Source: Roseiconus lacunae (lineage in GTDB: Bacteria; Planctomycetota; Planctomycetia; Pirellulales; Pirellulaceae). From it: DNA of 64,000 nt. The first letter of the stretch is position 1; every line of letters starts with the position of its first letter. The stretch spans positions 62,001-126,000 of the forward strand of contig NZ_VSZO01000010.1 in the NCBI RefSeq assembly GCF_008312935.1, in the 5' to 3' direction. Under the pieces are notes generated by a model. It did no database searches and was not told where the DNA came from. It saw only the letters and a list, made by a program, of their open reading frames with translations. Below, piece after piece: positions 9,455 to 19,174 of the stretch. Position numbers and translations under genes: made by a program.

Positions 9455-10600
9455 TCAGCAAACACACTCTTCACCGCAACAGGAGAGATCGTCGAGGTAC
9501 ATTCCCCACTTGCGGTAGTTTTCCAGTTCTTCCGCAGCTAAGCCGAGTGATGTCGCGATCGCTTTTGCGACGACGGCAAACCGCTGTCGGTATTTGTAGA
9601 TAAAGCAGAAAACGTGGTGATCGTGGCGAACGGCCGGTCCACATAGGAATAGTCCCGGAACGATCGTTGATTCATCGTGATCGGTCAGTGCCGGATACCC
9701 ATCTTCACGTCGTTCGAACAAGTCGGCGACCAACTTGCAACTCCCCTCAAAACCGCCCGCAAACAGCGGAGCCGTGGGCGTCGAAAACCATCGCCCATCG
9801 AGAGCGTTCACTTCGTAGCCGCCTTCAACGCGCGTTACCGATGCGATTGGCGTGTGTGGAAAAAGCTCAACCTGTTCTTCGAACCATTCCTCTCGCATCC
9901 GTTCGAGCGAATAAGTTGACAGGGCAACGCTGGGGTCGGAACTTTCGTCTTTCCAGGGGCACCCAGTATCAAAAAGCCGAATTTGCTTGTCATGAGACGC
10001 AAGGTGATACGCCGCATCGACCCCGCTTTCGTATCCTCCAATGATGATGAAGTCGTCGCCTTCCAATTCACCATAGCTGGCAATTGTCCCGGTATGCCTA
10101 CACAACTCGCTTCCGTTGAATGTGCTAAGGCGCGGATACTGAAACTCTCCCGCAGCCCAGATCACATGGTTGGCGCGGAGCGTCTGTTCGTCGATATCGA
10201 TTCGAAACCTGTCACCGACTTTGGTAACGCGTCTGACATTCGTCCCTTCTCGTATCGGCAATTCAAAAAACTGGGCGACCCCCTTCAAATGCGCCGCATA
10301 CTCCTCTCCGGTCGGATGTTCGACCTCCAAACTAAATGCGGGTGACACACCGATCGCGATCGAATTCAGATCCAGCATCCCGATCGAATTCGTCGGGAAC
10401 GACGGAGTAATAAACCGCGTCTCGGCAGGCCATGCGGCGAAAGAAGCACCGACAGAGTGCCGATCAATCACGACAAAATTATCGACTCCGGCATGCTTTA
10501 GTGCGATGGCCACTCCCACGCCCGCGGCACCAGCGCCGACAACCACGACATCAAAGTCCTCTTGTGTTTCCTCGGGTGGGTGATTCATGTCCTGGATCAT
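9455..10600 (-). CDS. FAD-dependent NAD(P)-binding oxidoreductase with Cys-rich C-terminus
   Basis: A 381-residue flavoprotein. The FAD-binding GxGxxG motif is in VVVVGAGAAGVGVAIAL near residues 19-35. A second dinucleotide motif is IIIGGYESGVDAAYHLA, in which the usual GGGxSG is GGYESG. Near the end, GLFLCGPAVRH is a typical third flavin contact. This pattern fits the flavin monooxygenase/pyridine nucleotide oxidoreductase group, but the substrate cannot be read. The last twelve residues, DDLSCCGEECVC, carry four cysteines and could bind a metal or shuttle electrons. It lies between a Fur-type regulator and feoB, all on the minus strand, so a link to metal handling is inferred. An ATG 12 bases further in is an alternative start. 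Confidence 0.82.
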   Translation of the reverse strand: MIQDMNHPPEETQEDFDVVVVGAGAAGVGVAIALKHAGVDNFVVIDRHSVGASFAAWPAETRFITPSFPTNSIGMLDLNSIAIGVSPAFSLEVEHPTGEEYAAHLKGVAQFFELPIREGTNVRRVTKVGDRFRIDIDEQTLRANHVIWAAGEFQYPRLSTFNGSELCRHTGTIASYGELEGDDFIIIGGYESGVDAAYHLASHDKQIRLFDTGCPWKDESSDPSVALSTYSLERMREEWFEEQVELFPHTPIASVTRVEGGYEVNALDGRWFSTPTAPLFAGGFEGSCKLVADLFERREDGYPALTDHDESTIVPGLFLCGPAVRHDHHVFCFIYKYRQRFAVVAKAIATSLGLAAEELENYRKWGMYLDDLSCCGEECVC

Positions 10601-11095
10601 GCTTTCTCTGCTGCTGATTCACGTTCGTAGTATTCAAATCCATCGGTGCGTTTGGACGAAATTCGCACGCAGTGTCACCCACGCGATCGATCAAACGGCA
10701 CCTTCAACGGAAACGGGCCCCGCCAGAGACGAGACACGTATTTTTCCCGCCCCAGTGAGAAACACCTACCGATGACTACGGCTACCAAAACACGATACGA
10801 CACTTGCAATTGATGTGCAAGTGCATCGGGAGTAATTCCAACCCGTAGGCGGCGACTGTCTGGAAAGCCCCACCAATCGCTACGCCCGGCGGCGGAAGAG
10901 CCCATAAAGCGGAAAGTTTTCTTCGCGGTTGTGACGAAATTCCCGTCGAGGAACCGATCATGATTCACCGTCATTGCCGCTTGGATTCGCGACGACGGAC
11001 AGGAAATCAGCCCGAGATCGGCTCACTGGTTCGCCCCAATACACGTCCCCCGTTAATCCCCCGGGACTCCTTCACGAATACCGACTGGCATCGGA
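10601..11095. other. Intergenic region upstream of the oxidoreductase gene
   Basis: About 495 bases with no convincing gene. The only strong feature is the inverted repeat at 10801-10823, described separately, which lies about 200 bases before the oxidoreductase start. Confidence 0.4.
10801..10823. promoter_or_regulatory. Perfect inverted repeat, candidate Fur-family operator
   Basis: Two eight-base arms, CACTTGCA (10801-10808) and TGCAAGTG (10816-10823), are perfect reverse complements separated by ATTGATG. The core TGCAATTGATGTGCA has the 7-1-7 layout of Fur-superfamily boxes and resembles the TGCAA...TTGCA type described for some Mur/Fur proteins. It lies between a fur-type gene and the oxidoreductase-feoB genes, all read leftward. 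Binding by the local regulator is inferred from layout and position. Confidence 0.45.
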
Positions 11096-11527
11096 TCATT
11101 TGCAATCGTTGCACCGACCACGCAACAGGATCTCGAACACTTCGCCCACCCTGCTGCTCTCGCAATAGCTGCTGGGGGTCAACTCGACGTTGTCGAGACA
11201 CGAAACAGTCCCACAGACCGTACAGAGAAAGTGCGGATGACATTCGGAAGCGTCTTCGCCAGGGCGTATCTGCTCGAAGCGATAGACATGGTCACCAAGT
11301 TCTGCGCGGCGCACCAAGCCGGCATCGGTCATGTCGTTTAAGTTCCGAAAGGCCGTCGCCTTGTCGATCCCGTGCTCACACAGCCGATCGGCAACATCAG
11401 CATGCGTCAGCGGTGACGCGGCTTCTCGCAGTATCGCCAACGTTGCCACTCGAGCAGGCGTCGCCCTCAGCCCCGCGTCGCGTATGGCTTCCCTGATGGA
11501 TCCATCCGTTGCAAAAATCGATTTCAT
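11096..11527 (-). CDS. Fur-family metal-dependent regulator (Fur or Zur type)
   Basis: A 143-residue protein with the Fur-family order. The winged helix (residues about 10-75) includes LRATPARVATLAIL and the recognition region DKATAFRNLNDMTDAGLV. A dimer and metal domain follows, with ECHPHFLCTVCGTVSCLDNVEL and a C-terminal RGRCNDCK. The two CxxC pairs (CTVC and CNDC) form the structural zinc site, and the HPHF segment carries sensory ligands. The sequence alone does not decide between iron and zinc sensing. The nearby COG0523 GTPase and anchor-M proteins favour Zur, while feoB favours Fur. The start has GCGGGA directly upstream. It is separated from the downstream oxidoreductase by about 495 bases and faces away from the giant surface-protein gene. 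Confidence 0.88.
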   Translation of the reverse strand: MKSIFATDGSIREAIRDAGLRATPARVATLAILREAASPLTHADVADRLCEHGIDKATAFRNLNDMTDAGLVRRAELGDHVYRFEQIRPGEDASECHPHFLCTVCGTVSCLDNVELTPSSYCESSRVGEVFEILLRGRCNDCK

Positions 11528-12388
11528 TCCCGCTCGCTTCCTCGGAGCCTAGCTCGGGCCCCACGGCATCGCCTACCCAAGACATTACTTTCGGTCGAAC
11601 AGGGTTAGAGATGAACCACCGAACGACTGCCGAGAGTTCGCCGAAAAACGCAAGTTCGTGGCGAAGGGCAATCAACCTGCACCCAACAGCCAGGCCGCGG
11701 CAACCGCCATTTCGACCTTTCGAAACGAATCGTCGACGAACACATCAACCGATAGTCAACATACCTCGACACTGCCGCTTTCGCAACTTCGATGCACCTA
11801 CACAACCAACACAATGAAAGGAACCGAGAACCGCGTCTCTCGACGGACGAAGGGGCACCCCGACCATGGTTTGCCAACGCGCCGCGTCTCTCGGGCGGAC
11901 GGCAGCGAGAACGCCTATTGATAGACCTCCGCAAGAACATCGGGCAGACCTATCGCGACCATTGCGTGAGTTCCTGGCTTCGCCCCTTCGTCTTCGCCGA
12001 GCAACAGGTGGCGGCATGGCGATTCCTCGGCCGCCAAAATTGGCAGCGGCAAGACCCGTCGCCGAAACAAACGCTTGACCACATCACGATCGGTCCAAAG
12101 CAACGATGATCGAACATCGCGTTACGGCACACCCTGACCCTATTGAGAATGTGGTGCCCGGCTCGCACCGCCACTTGGACTCGTGATTGCCGCGCCCCCC
12201 TAAGTGCGGTGAACGAAGTCAATGTTAATCGAAGGCTTTCTCGTCGGCGAGGCAAAGAACGACTGACCACCATTGTGGCCGGGTCGGTTGCATTCGCACA
12301 TGCACACTCTTAGCATGTGACAAAGACTTGCATTTGCACCCCGCCGAGCCCGCCCCTGTGTTCGCCCCGCCCCGAGAGGATTGGATTG
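11528..12388. other. Long divergent intergenic region between regulator and surface-protein genes
   Basis: About 860 bases between a leftward fur-type gene and a rightward surface-protein gene. Many overlapping short frames exist in all phases but none shows family motifs or consistent coding character. A short direct repeat (CGCGTCTCTCG at about 11834 and 11884) is visible. The right end holds the candidate operator cluster at 12288-12339. Confidence 0.45.
12288..12339. promoter_or_regulatory. Direct and inverted repeat cluster, candidate operator of the surface-protein operon
   Basis: TTGCATTCGCAC (12288-12299) and TTGCATTTGCAC (12328-12339) are direct repeats differing at one base and spaced exactly 40 bases apart. 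Between them lies a perfect inverted repeat, CACATGC (12297-12303) and GCATGTG (12313-12319), with a nine-base spacer. The cluster ends about 50 bases before the ATG at 12389. It shares the TTGCA theme with the inverted repeat at 10801-10823. Regulation by the neighbouring Fur-type protein is inference. Confidence 0.4.
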
Positions 12389-15300
12389 ATGAGCGTATTT
12401 CGTTTTGGTCGCTGGTCTCGCTCGCGAAATCGCCTCAATAGGAAAGGATTGAAAACACACAGACTGCTTCCAGTAAATCCTCGTCGATCTTCGCGATTGG
12501 AACAGCTTGAGCGGCGGCAGCTGCTTGCGGCCGAATTAGATCACTTCTTGACCTCACGACACGTTGACATCAATGTCCAACATCACTTAGGCCAGTGGGA
12601 GTTGGGATTGGAATCCGAAGAATCAGGCAACGAAGTTCAGTACTCCACCGACCAAGCGTTACTTTACGCGGGTACTCCGACGGCAACGACGCTGCCGTCC
12701 GACGCACCACTCGAATTTATCGGTGTTGTACCAGGCGAGACGTTTTATCTGCTGCCACAGTCGCAAGCTCAAAATGCTGAAGCGGTCTTCCTCGGAGTTT
12801 CCGGATACGGTCTGGATGACTCGATCGATCAATATGACGCCTCGACTGAATCCAAAGGCCGCATCGGCGCGGAACCTTCACCCTGGGCCAAAGCTTCTCT
12901 ATCGAACGTGAGGCACTTCAACCCCGATGGTACGCCGGGTACGGGAGAATTCTCGATGTGGCAGTCGGGAATTTTTGGTCAAACTGTCGTCTTCATGTCT
13001 TCCTTCGATGACGGCGTTTCTAATCCGAACGCGTTTGGCCTAGACACGACCGATGGCATTTCTGCTGATGACGCGGTTTGGATTTCGGCGGGAAGCCATT
13101 CGCACTATAACTTCGGATTCTCCCAGCCTGGGCGATATGAAATCGATCTGCGGTTGTCGGCCTATCTCGGCGATGACAACATGGCGACGGCCAACGAATC
13201 CGGCTTCAGCCAGAGCGATCCGATCACCGTCTATTTTTCGGTAGCAAGCGTCGGTCAGATACAATTTGATGCGTCTAGTTACAGCGTCGACGAGTCTACG
13301 AACACGGCTTCGATTGATGTCATTCGTACCGGAGGCAGCGATGGGCGAATCAGCGTTGACTATGCCACAAGCGATGGTTCAGCTGTAGCTGAGCTCGACT
13401 ACACCGCGGTGTCTGGTCAAATCGTTTTCGCTGATGGACAGACACGAAAGACGATCGAAATCCCGATCCTCGATGACGCGACCGCCGAAGGTGACGAATC
13501 ATTCGGTGTCGGTTTGCTAACCCCAACGCCAGTTGGCATTGATCATTACCTCAAGGAATCCGAAGACGATGTGAATGGATTGTTGGGCGACGTCGCTTCT
13601 GCCACGGTAACGATCCGGGCCAATGATGGGTCATTCGGTGTCGAAGGGATTGACGATTCTTACCTACCTGGCGACACCCTGAATGCCCGTGTCACGGGTG
13701 TGACTCTCGAAGAGGGGCAAGAGATTCAGTGGCGGATTCGCCCCGTAGGAACTGACTTCACGGGAACCGTCCTGAGCCGATTTATTCCAGAAACCGATAA
13801 CGCGGATGCCCGCGCCGGCCAACTCGACATGCAACTCGACGCGTCCTACGACGGCTATGAAATCGTCGCTGCGGTCATGCAGGATGGTCAGGCGATCGCG
13901 ACCACCGAGTGGTCGGGGCCGATCTCGGTGGCCAATGCGGTCGCCCCACTTTCACTGACGTACAGCGGACCGTCGCCGTTTCGCATCGGTGAAACAGCTT
14001 CGTTAGTCGCTACGGGCCGAGAACTTGCCGACGGGGAAAGTCTCAAGGTTGTGATCAATGCTTCCCTTGACCACTACAACCTATGGAGATCGGCGCGCGG
14101 TTACGACGCTCTTGATGCGCGCACGTTTGCCTTTGAGCCGCCAAGCAACACGATCTACCCGTTGGCTCTTCAAGTGATTCGCGATGGTCTCGTTGTGGCG
14201 CAATCCGAAGCGTTTGAGGTGGACGCGCAACGAGTCGAGTTTTTCTTTGAAGGAATGCAACCGGTTTATCGTGCCGGCCAAACCTTCAGTGCCACGATCA
14301 CAGTCGATCCCGACTTGGGTGACAAGGTGACGTATTCGTGGGCGATGTATGACGACGACCAGAACCCGATGAAAGTTGCTCAGGGGGAAGAAGGGCGCAC
14401 GTTTGAAATGCCGCTCACGGCCGACTTGGACGGCGAGCGGATGTACATCCAGGCGAGAGTGGCTTATGAGAGTGGCAACACCGCGCTTGTCGGTGGAGCC
14501 TATCCTTATCTCACGGTGATCGACAACGCGTCGGAACAACTGTTCTTATTTAGTTCCCTCCCCGATCACTTCCATCAAGGGGCACCGGTCGATCTTCAGC
14601 TATTCGCCGACCCGGGGGTTGGCGAGGGAGATTCGATTGTGTGGGAGTGGCGTTGGCCGGGCATGCAATGGGAAACGCTACCGAGTGCCGAAGGGCTAAC
14701 CCATCAAATGATTGCCGAGCAATCGATGGACGGTGTGGAAATCCGAGCCACGCTTCAATTCGCAAGTCCTGAATTCGATCCGATGGTCGCCGGACCGGTA
14801 ATGATCGAGATCGATGATCACGGCAGTGCTCCGGTGCAGCAACTGACGATCGCGGGTGATCTTTCGGTCATCGCTAACCATTCAGTGACCTTGACCGGTC
14901 AGCTGCCGCCCAATGTCAGTACCGTCCTCACCACTTATCTTTGGGAACATAAAGGCGCCGGCGAATCGACATTTTCGCCTATCGCTGGTCAAAGCGGCAG
15001 CACGCTGTCGTTCCCGGCGACCTTGGATGACGACGGAGCCGAATATCGCGTCTCGATCCTGAAGCCAGACGGAACAGTCGCCTATGGCCCGTCCCCGGCG
15101 GTGTCACTGAACGTGATCTCCGGTAGCGGCGTGGTGCCTTTTGCGTTGCCTAAGGTTGTCATCTCGGAACCCGGTTATGCGTACAATACGATCGGAGCCG
15201 ACTTCAACGGTGATGGACTGCAGGATGCTCTAGTCAACGGCTTCGCTGACGTCACCTATCTTACCGAGGTCGTTTGGGCACCTAATTTGGGTGATGGGAC

Positions 15301-18300
15301 GTTTGGGGAAAGGCAAACGATCTTGCCCGGAACATCTGATTTCATTGCCAACGTTTTTCCCATTGATGCGGACCAGGACGGCGATTTGGACGTTGTCGTT
15401 GTCGGGGGCGATGCCCTTCAATACCACGCGAACGATGGGAATGGGAACTTCGGCGCGCCGGTCTCGATCGCTGGTGCCGCCAGCCACCGGGACGCGTTCG
15501 GCGGCGATCTGGACGGCGATGGCGATGTCGATTTTGCCTCGATTACCACCGATGGCATCGTTCAATGGTTCCGAAACGAGGGCGGTACCTATGTTGCTCG
15601 AGACATCACCACCGGCCTGAATGGCGGTAACGCCATGACCGCCTTCGACGCGGACACCGATGGAGATATCGACTTGGTGGTCGGCTCCAACGATGTCAAG
15701 CAAATCACGCTGCTCGTCAACGATGGTACCGGTAGCTTCAGCAGTTCGGTTTTGGCTGATAGCGACATTGACGTTCGCAACCTCTACCCCGGGGATCTCG
15801 ACGGGGACGGATTGATCGACATCGTTTCGGCGTCGTACTTCGACGGCGAGTTGGCGTACTTCCGAAACCAGGGTAACAACACGTTTGAAAAGCGTGTGGT
15901 GGACGTCAACGAGTCCGGCGTGTTCGGCGGTGACGTCGGCGACATCGACGGTGATGGCGACATGGACATCATTGCCGCAGGCTTCGACGATACATCAGTG
16001 TCGTGGTACGCCAACGATGGGGCGGGATCGTTTGGCGGCCGCCAGATCATTGCCATCGACGGTTCGGCAAAATTTTCGCTCTACGACGCCGGGCTGGCCG
16101 ATTTCAACGCCGACGGTCAAATGGACGTGATCACCGGCGACACCGTGAACCCGTTCGCGATTGTGATTCACGAGAATCAGTTCGGCTCCTTCACCAACCA
16201 AGTGATCGCACCGGTCGACGGCATTTATCTCGAAGACGCGGCGGTCGATTTGCGCGTTCACTTTGGCGTCCCTGTCGATGTGACTGGCACACCAGGGGTC
16301 GAGTTGCAGATCGGTGGTCAAGCAGTGACGGCGGAGTATCTGTCGGGAACCGGCACGCCCACGCTGACATTCCGTTATGTGACCCAGGGAGATGATGTTG
16401 ATTTGGATGGCATTGCGTTAGCTTCGACGAGGGTGGCTTTGCCAACCGGCGCGGCGATGACCGATCCGCTTGGCGATGACGTGGACCTGAGTTTGCCCGC
16501 TGTGGATCTAAGCGGCGTGGTGATCAACGGGTCGGCACCACGTGTTGCCAACATCGCTCGACTGGATCCGGCCGAGACCGCCGCCAATTCCGTTCGCTTT
16601 GCAATCTCGTTTAGCGAACCGGTCACGGGCGTGACCACGGACACCTTCGCAGCGAGCGCCACCGATGGTTTGACGGGCGCTGCGGTCACCGGTGTCAGTG
16701 GCGATGGGGCCGACTACGTCGTGTCGGTCGACACCGGCAGCGGTAGCGGAGCATTGGGTCTGACCAACGGAAACGAGGGGATCGCTGACCTGGAGGGCAA
16801 TCCACTGGCGCTACCTATCCTCGGTGGCGAGGTGTACACGTTGCAGCGTCGCCCAGCGCGGACGATCAGCAACTACTTCGACGGCGGACACGCCGACGTC
16901 ACGATCAACTACGGCAACAACCACTGGAGTATCCAAGCGCCGGATTACGACCTGGAAGTCAGTGAGGTTCTGATTGTCGGTGGCCCGGACAGTCAGATAG
17001 TTGCCCCGAGCGGCGACGAGTTTGACTTCTTGGGAGCGGCGCCGGGAAGCGACATTTACGTGCTGCCGGAGAGTGGTGCCCCGGCGACCGTGCCCGACTT
17101 GGGGATCAGCAACATTCCTAGGCCAAGAGACGCTTTCGCGACTTTTGCCAACACCGATCCGCGGGTCGATTCGACCGAAGCGTGGTTGCAATTGCAAATG
17201 GTCGGGATGCGAGGTCCGGAGGGTGGTGAGTTTAGCCTATACAACTCCGGGGTGACCGAACCGACGGTCTGGATGGCCACGAGCGATGGCATCGACGAAT
17301 CGGACAGTTTGTTCGCGCCAGCGGGAGCCCACGGTCATTACAACTGGGCGTTCACTCAGCCGGGTAACTACGAGATTGACGTCTTCGCCAGTGGGTTGCT
17401 GGACACCAACGGCAACGGAACATTCGACGAAGGCATCGATGCCTACACCGAAAGCGGCATCACAACGCTGTACTTCCAAGTCAACGAATCGGGCGAGCCG
17501 ATGCCCTACACGATCGCGGCGGAGGTTCAGACGGTTGACGTGCAACTGGTACCGGTCGCACTACCTTCCGACGCCGGCGTCACCGACCTGCCTACCGGTA
17601 TCGACGCCGTCTCGGTCGGTGATCGCTACTATGTCGAAGTTTGGGTTCAAGACGTGAGCGGACAGTTGGGTGGGATCGCTGGCGGCCATGTTGACATTGA
17701 ATACACCACCGATTTGCTGGACGCGTTGCAACTAACAAACGAAAACTTCGATGTGCTGCAATCTGGCTCGATCGACGATGCGGTTGGGTTAATCAATGAC
17801 TTTGGCGGCGGAACTCTGATCCAACAACAAGCGCTCTCACCGCAGTGGGCTCGCCTTGGCTATGTCGAAGTCCTCGCTACCAGTGCCGGTGATGCGGAAT
17901 ATCGCTTACTCCCGGGTGCACTACCGTTTGCGAGCTTCGCCGACGGAAACATCGATTTTGCAGACGTCGACTTGAGTGACATAGCGACGGTCACGCACAC
18001 CGAGTCTTTGCAACTTGATTTTGCAGTTTTACGAGAACCCACCGAGACGATGGGCGATGGCAGTGTCGACCAAATTCCCGATTCGGTTTCACACCTTCAC
18101 GAATGGGAACCGTTCTACGTCGAAGTTTATTTGTCGAATGTCTCCGACCTTGCCGGAGTGGAGACGATTGCGTTCGACCTGAGCTACGACACGTCGATCA
18201 CGACAGCGATAAAATTCAAACCGGGGCCGTCATTTGAGTTTCCGAATGGACTTCCGCTATTCGATGACATGGGCGGCACGGTGTCAAATATCCAGTTGAT

Positions 18301-19138
18301 CGCAACGGATCTTGGTCTTGGCACGACGCCGGTGCTTCTCGGGCATTTCTTGTTTAGTCCGACTGGCTCGGACGGTGTCTCGGTGGACGAAGCAGGGGAT
18401 CAGATCCTTGGGCCATGGGAACTCCATTTGACGGGAACCGCGGCCGCCGAAGTAGCGGGCCAGGAGGTCGACATCACGACCGCGACGGCGCCGGAAACTG
18501 CGATGTGGGGGGTGCCTTACGATGTGGACGACAGTGGCGTCATTGACTTCGCTGATTTCGCAGCGTTTGCCTCGGCCTTCGGTCATACCGTGGGCGATGC
18601 AGAACCTCCGTTTGCTCGCTGGGCTGACTTTGACGGCAGTGGTTTCGTTGACTATGCCGACCTTGCTTACTTCGACGCGAACCTCGGACTTTCGATCGGC
18701 GATTTCGAACTGCTGACGTTCAGCATGGCTTATCCGACCTCTGAACTTGCTTCGTCGTTGCCGCCAATCGTCCCCGAACTTTCACAAGCGGCACTGAAAT
18801 CATTCTCTAGCTTTGGCCCGTTCAACAATGGGAAAAACGCTTCTGATGTCGACAACAGTGGTGCGACCTCACCTCTTGACGCGTTACTCGTCATCAATGC
18901 GTTAGCGTCACGATCGAATGCGCGTCCGTTTTTCCTGGACGTCAATAACGATGGCCAAATCTCACCGCTGGATGCGTTGTGGGTAATCAATCGATTGAGT
19001 CGTTCTCAATCTGAGCAAGCATCTGCGACGGACGAGGCACTCAGCACGTTCGATGCGTCCACGTCATCTCCGTTTTCAGAAGAGGTTGAAGACGAAGACT
19101 TGCTTGAGTTGATTGCTGCCGAACAACAGCTCTTTTAG
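12389..19138 (+). CDS. Giant surface protein with two choice-of-anchor M domains, Calx-beta, VCBS repeats and dockerin-like ends
   Basis: A 2249-residue exported protein. The ATG at 12389 was chosen for GAGAGGA eight bases upstream; a GTG at 12317 is less likely. The N-terminus is Arg-rich and carries the planctomycete motif LEQLERRQLLAA (about 37-48). A first choice-of-anchor M domain spans about 51-285 with SHSHYNFGFSQPG. A Calx-beta domain follows (about 289-386), then Ig-like segments. FG-GAP/VCBS repeats rich in D-x-D-G-D lie at about 920-1270, and another Ig-like unit at about 1385-1480. A second anchor-M domain (about 1494-1700) has AHGHYNWAFTQPG. Two cohesin-like domains and two EF-hand/dockerin pairs end the protein (about 2043-2100 and 2152-2205). 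It is probably cell-surface attached and metal or calcium binding. The COG0523 GTPase gene starts 36 bases downstream. Confidence 0.88.
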   Translation: MSVFRFGRWSRSRNRLNRKGLKTHRLLPVNPRRSSRLEQLERRQLLAAELDHFLTSRHVDINVQHHLGQWELGLESEESGNEVQYSTDQALLYAGTPTATTLPSDAPLEFIGVVPGETFYLLPQSQAQNAEAVFLGVSGYGLDDSIDQYDASTESKGRIGAEPSPWAKASLSNVRHFNPDGTPGTGEFSMWQSGIFGQTVVFMSSFDDGVSNPNAFGLDTTDGISADDAVWISAGSHSHYNFGFSQPGRYEIDLRLSAYLGDDNMATANESGFSQSDPITVYFSVASVGQIQFDASSYSVDESTNTASIDVIRTGGSDGRISVDYATSDGSAVAELDYTAVSGQIVFADGQTRKTIEIPILDDATAEGDESFGVGLLTPTPVGIDHYLKESEDDVNGLLGDVASATVTIRANDGSFGVEGIDDSYLPGDTLNARVTGVTLEEGQEIQWRIRPVGTDFTGTVLSRFIPETDNADARAGQLDMQLDASYDGYEIVAAVMQDGQAIATTEWSGPISVANAVAPLSLTYSGPSPFRIGETASLVATGRELADGESLKVVINASLDHYNLWRSARGYDALDARTFAFEPPSNTIYPLALQVIRDGLVVAQSEAFEVDAQRVEFFFEGMQPVYRAGQTFSATITVDPDLGDKVTYSWAMYDDDQNPMKVAQGEEGRTFEMPLTADLDGERMYIQARVAYESGNTALVGGAYPYLTVIDNASEQLFLFSSLPDHFHQGAPVDLQLFADPGVGEGDSIVWEWRWPGMQWETLPSAEGLTHQMIAEQSMDGVEIRATLQFASPEFDPMVAGPVMIEIDDHGSAPVQQLTIAGDLSVIANHSVTLTGQLPPNVSTVLTTYLWEHKGAGESTFSPIAGQSGSTLSFPATLDDDGAEYRVSILKPDGTVAYGPSPAVSLNVISGSGVVPFALPKVVISEPGYAYNTIGADFNGDGLQDALVNGFADVTYLTEVVWAPNLGDGTFGERQTILPGTSDFIANVFPIDADQDGDLDVVVVGGDALQYHANDGNGNFGAPVSIAGAASHRDAFGGDLDGDGDVDFASITTDGIVQWFRNEGGTYVARDITTGLNGGNAMTAFDADTDGDIDLVVGSNDVKQITLLVNDGTGSFSSSVLADSDIDVRNLYPGDLDGDGLIDIVSASYFDGELAYFRNQGNNTFEKRVVDVNESGVFGGDVGDIDGDGDMDIIAAGFDDTSVSWYANDGAGSFGGRQIIAIDGSAKFSLYDAGLADFNADGQMDVITGDTVNPFAIVIHENQFGSFTNQVIAPVDGIYLEDAAVDLRVHFGVPVDVTGTPGVELQIGGQAVTAEYLSGTGTPTLTFRYVTQGDDVDLDGIALASTRVALPTGAAMTDPLGDDVDLSLPAVDLSGVVINGSAPRVANIARLDPAETAANSVRFAISFSEPVTGVTTDTFAASATDGLTGAAVTGVSGDGADYVVSVDTGSGSGALGLTNGNEGIADLEGNPLALPILGGEVYTLQRRPARTISNYFDGGHADVTINYGNNHWSIQAPDYDLEVSEVLIVGGPDSQIVAPSGDEFDFLGAAPGSDIYVLPESGAPATVPDLGISNIPRPRDAFATFANTDPRVDSTEAWLQLQMVGMRGPEGGEFSLYNSGVTEPTVWMATSDGIDESDSLFAPAGAHGHYNWAFTQPGNYEIDVFASGLLDTNGNGTFDEGIDAYTESGITTLYFQVNESGEPMPYTIAAEVQTVDVQLVPVALPSDAGVTDLPTGIDAVSVGDRYYVEVWVQDVSGQLGGIAGGHVDIEYTTDLLDALQLTNENFDVLQSGSIDDAVGLINDFGGGTLIQQQALSPQWARLGYVEVLATSAGDAEYRLLPGALPFASFADGNIDFADVDLSDIATVTHTESLQLDFAVLREPTETMGDGSVDQIPDSVSHLHEWEPFYVEVYLSNVSDLAGVETIAFDLSYDTSITTAIKFKPGPSFEFPNGLPLFDDMGGTVSNIQLIATDLGLGTTPVLLGHFLFSPTGSDGVSVDEAGDQILGPWELHLTGTAAAEVAGQEVDITTATAPETAMWGVPYDVDDSGVIDFADFAAFASAFGHTVGDAEPPFARWADFDGSGFVDYADLAYFDANLGLSIGDFELLTFSMAYPTSELASSLPPIVPELSQAALKSFSSFGPFNNGKNASDVDNSGATSPLDALLVINALASRSNARPFFLDVNNDGQISPLDALWVINRLSRSQSEQASATDEALSTFDASTSSPFSEEVEDEDLLELIAAEQQLF

Positions 19139-19174
19139 TTACCCTACGTTTTCATGCCAATACGTCGTTGAATC

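Noticed and set aside
11658..12109. Several overlapping frames of 70-105 codons between the fur-type gene and the giant surface-protein gene
   Set aside because: They overlap one another on both strands, are rich in Arg/Ser/Pro as expected from GC-rich noncoding DNA, and show no family motif.
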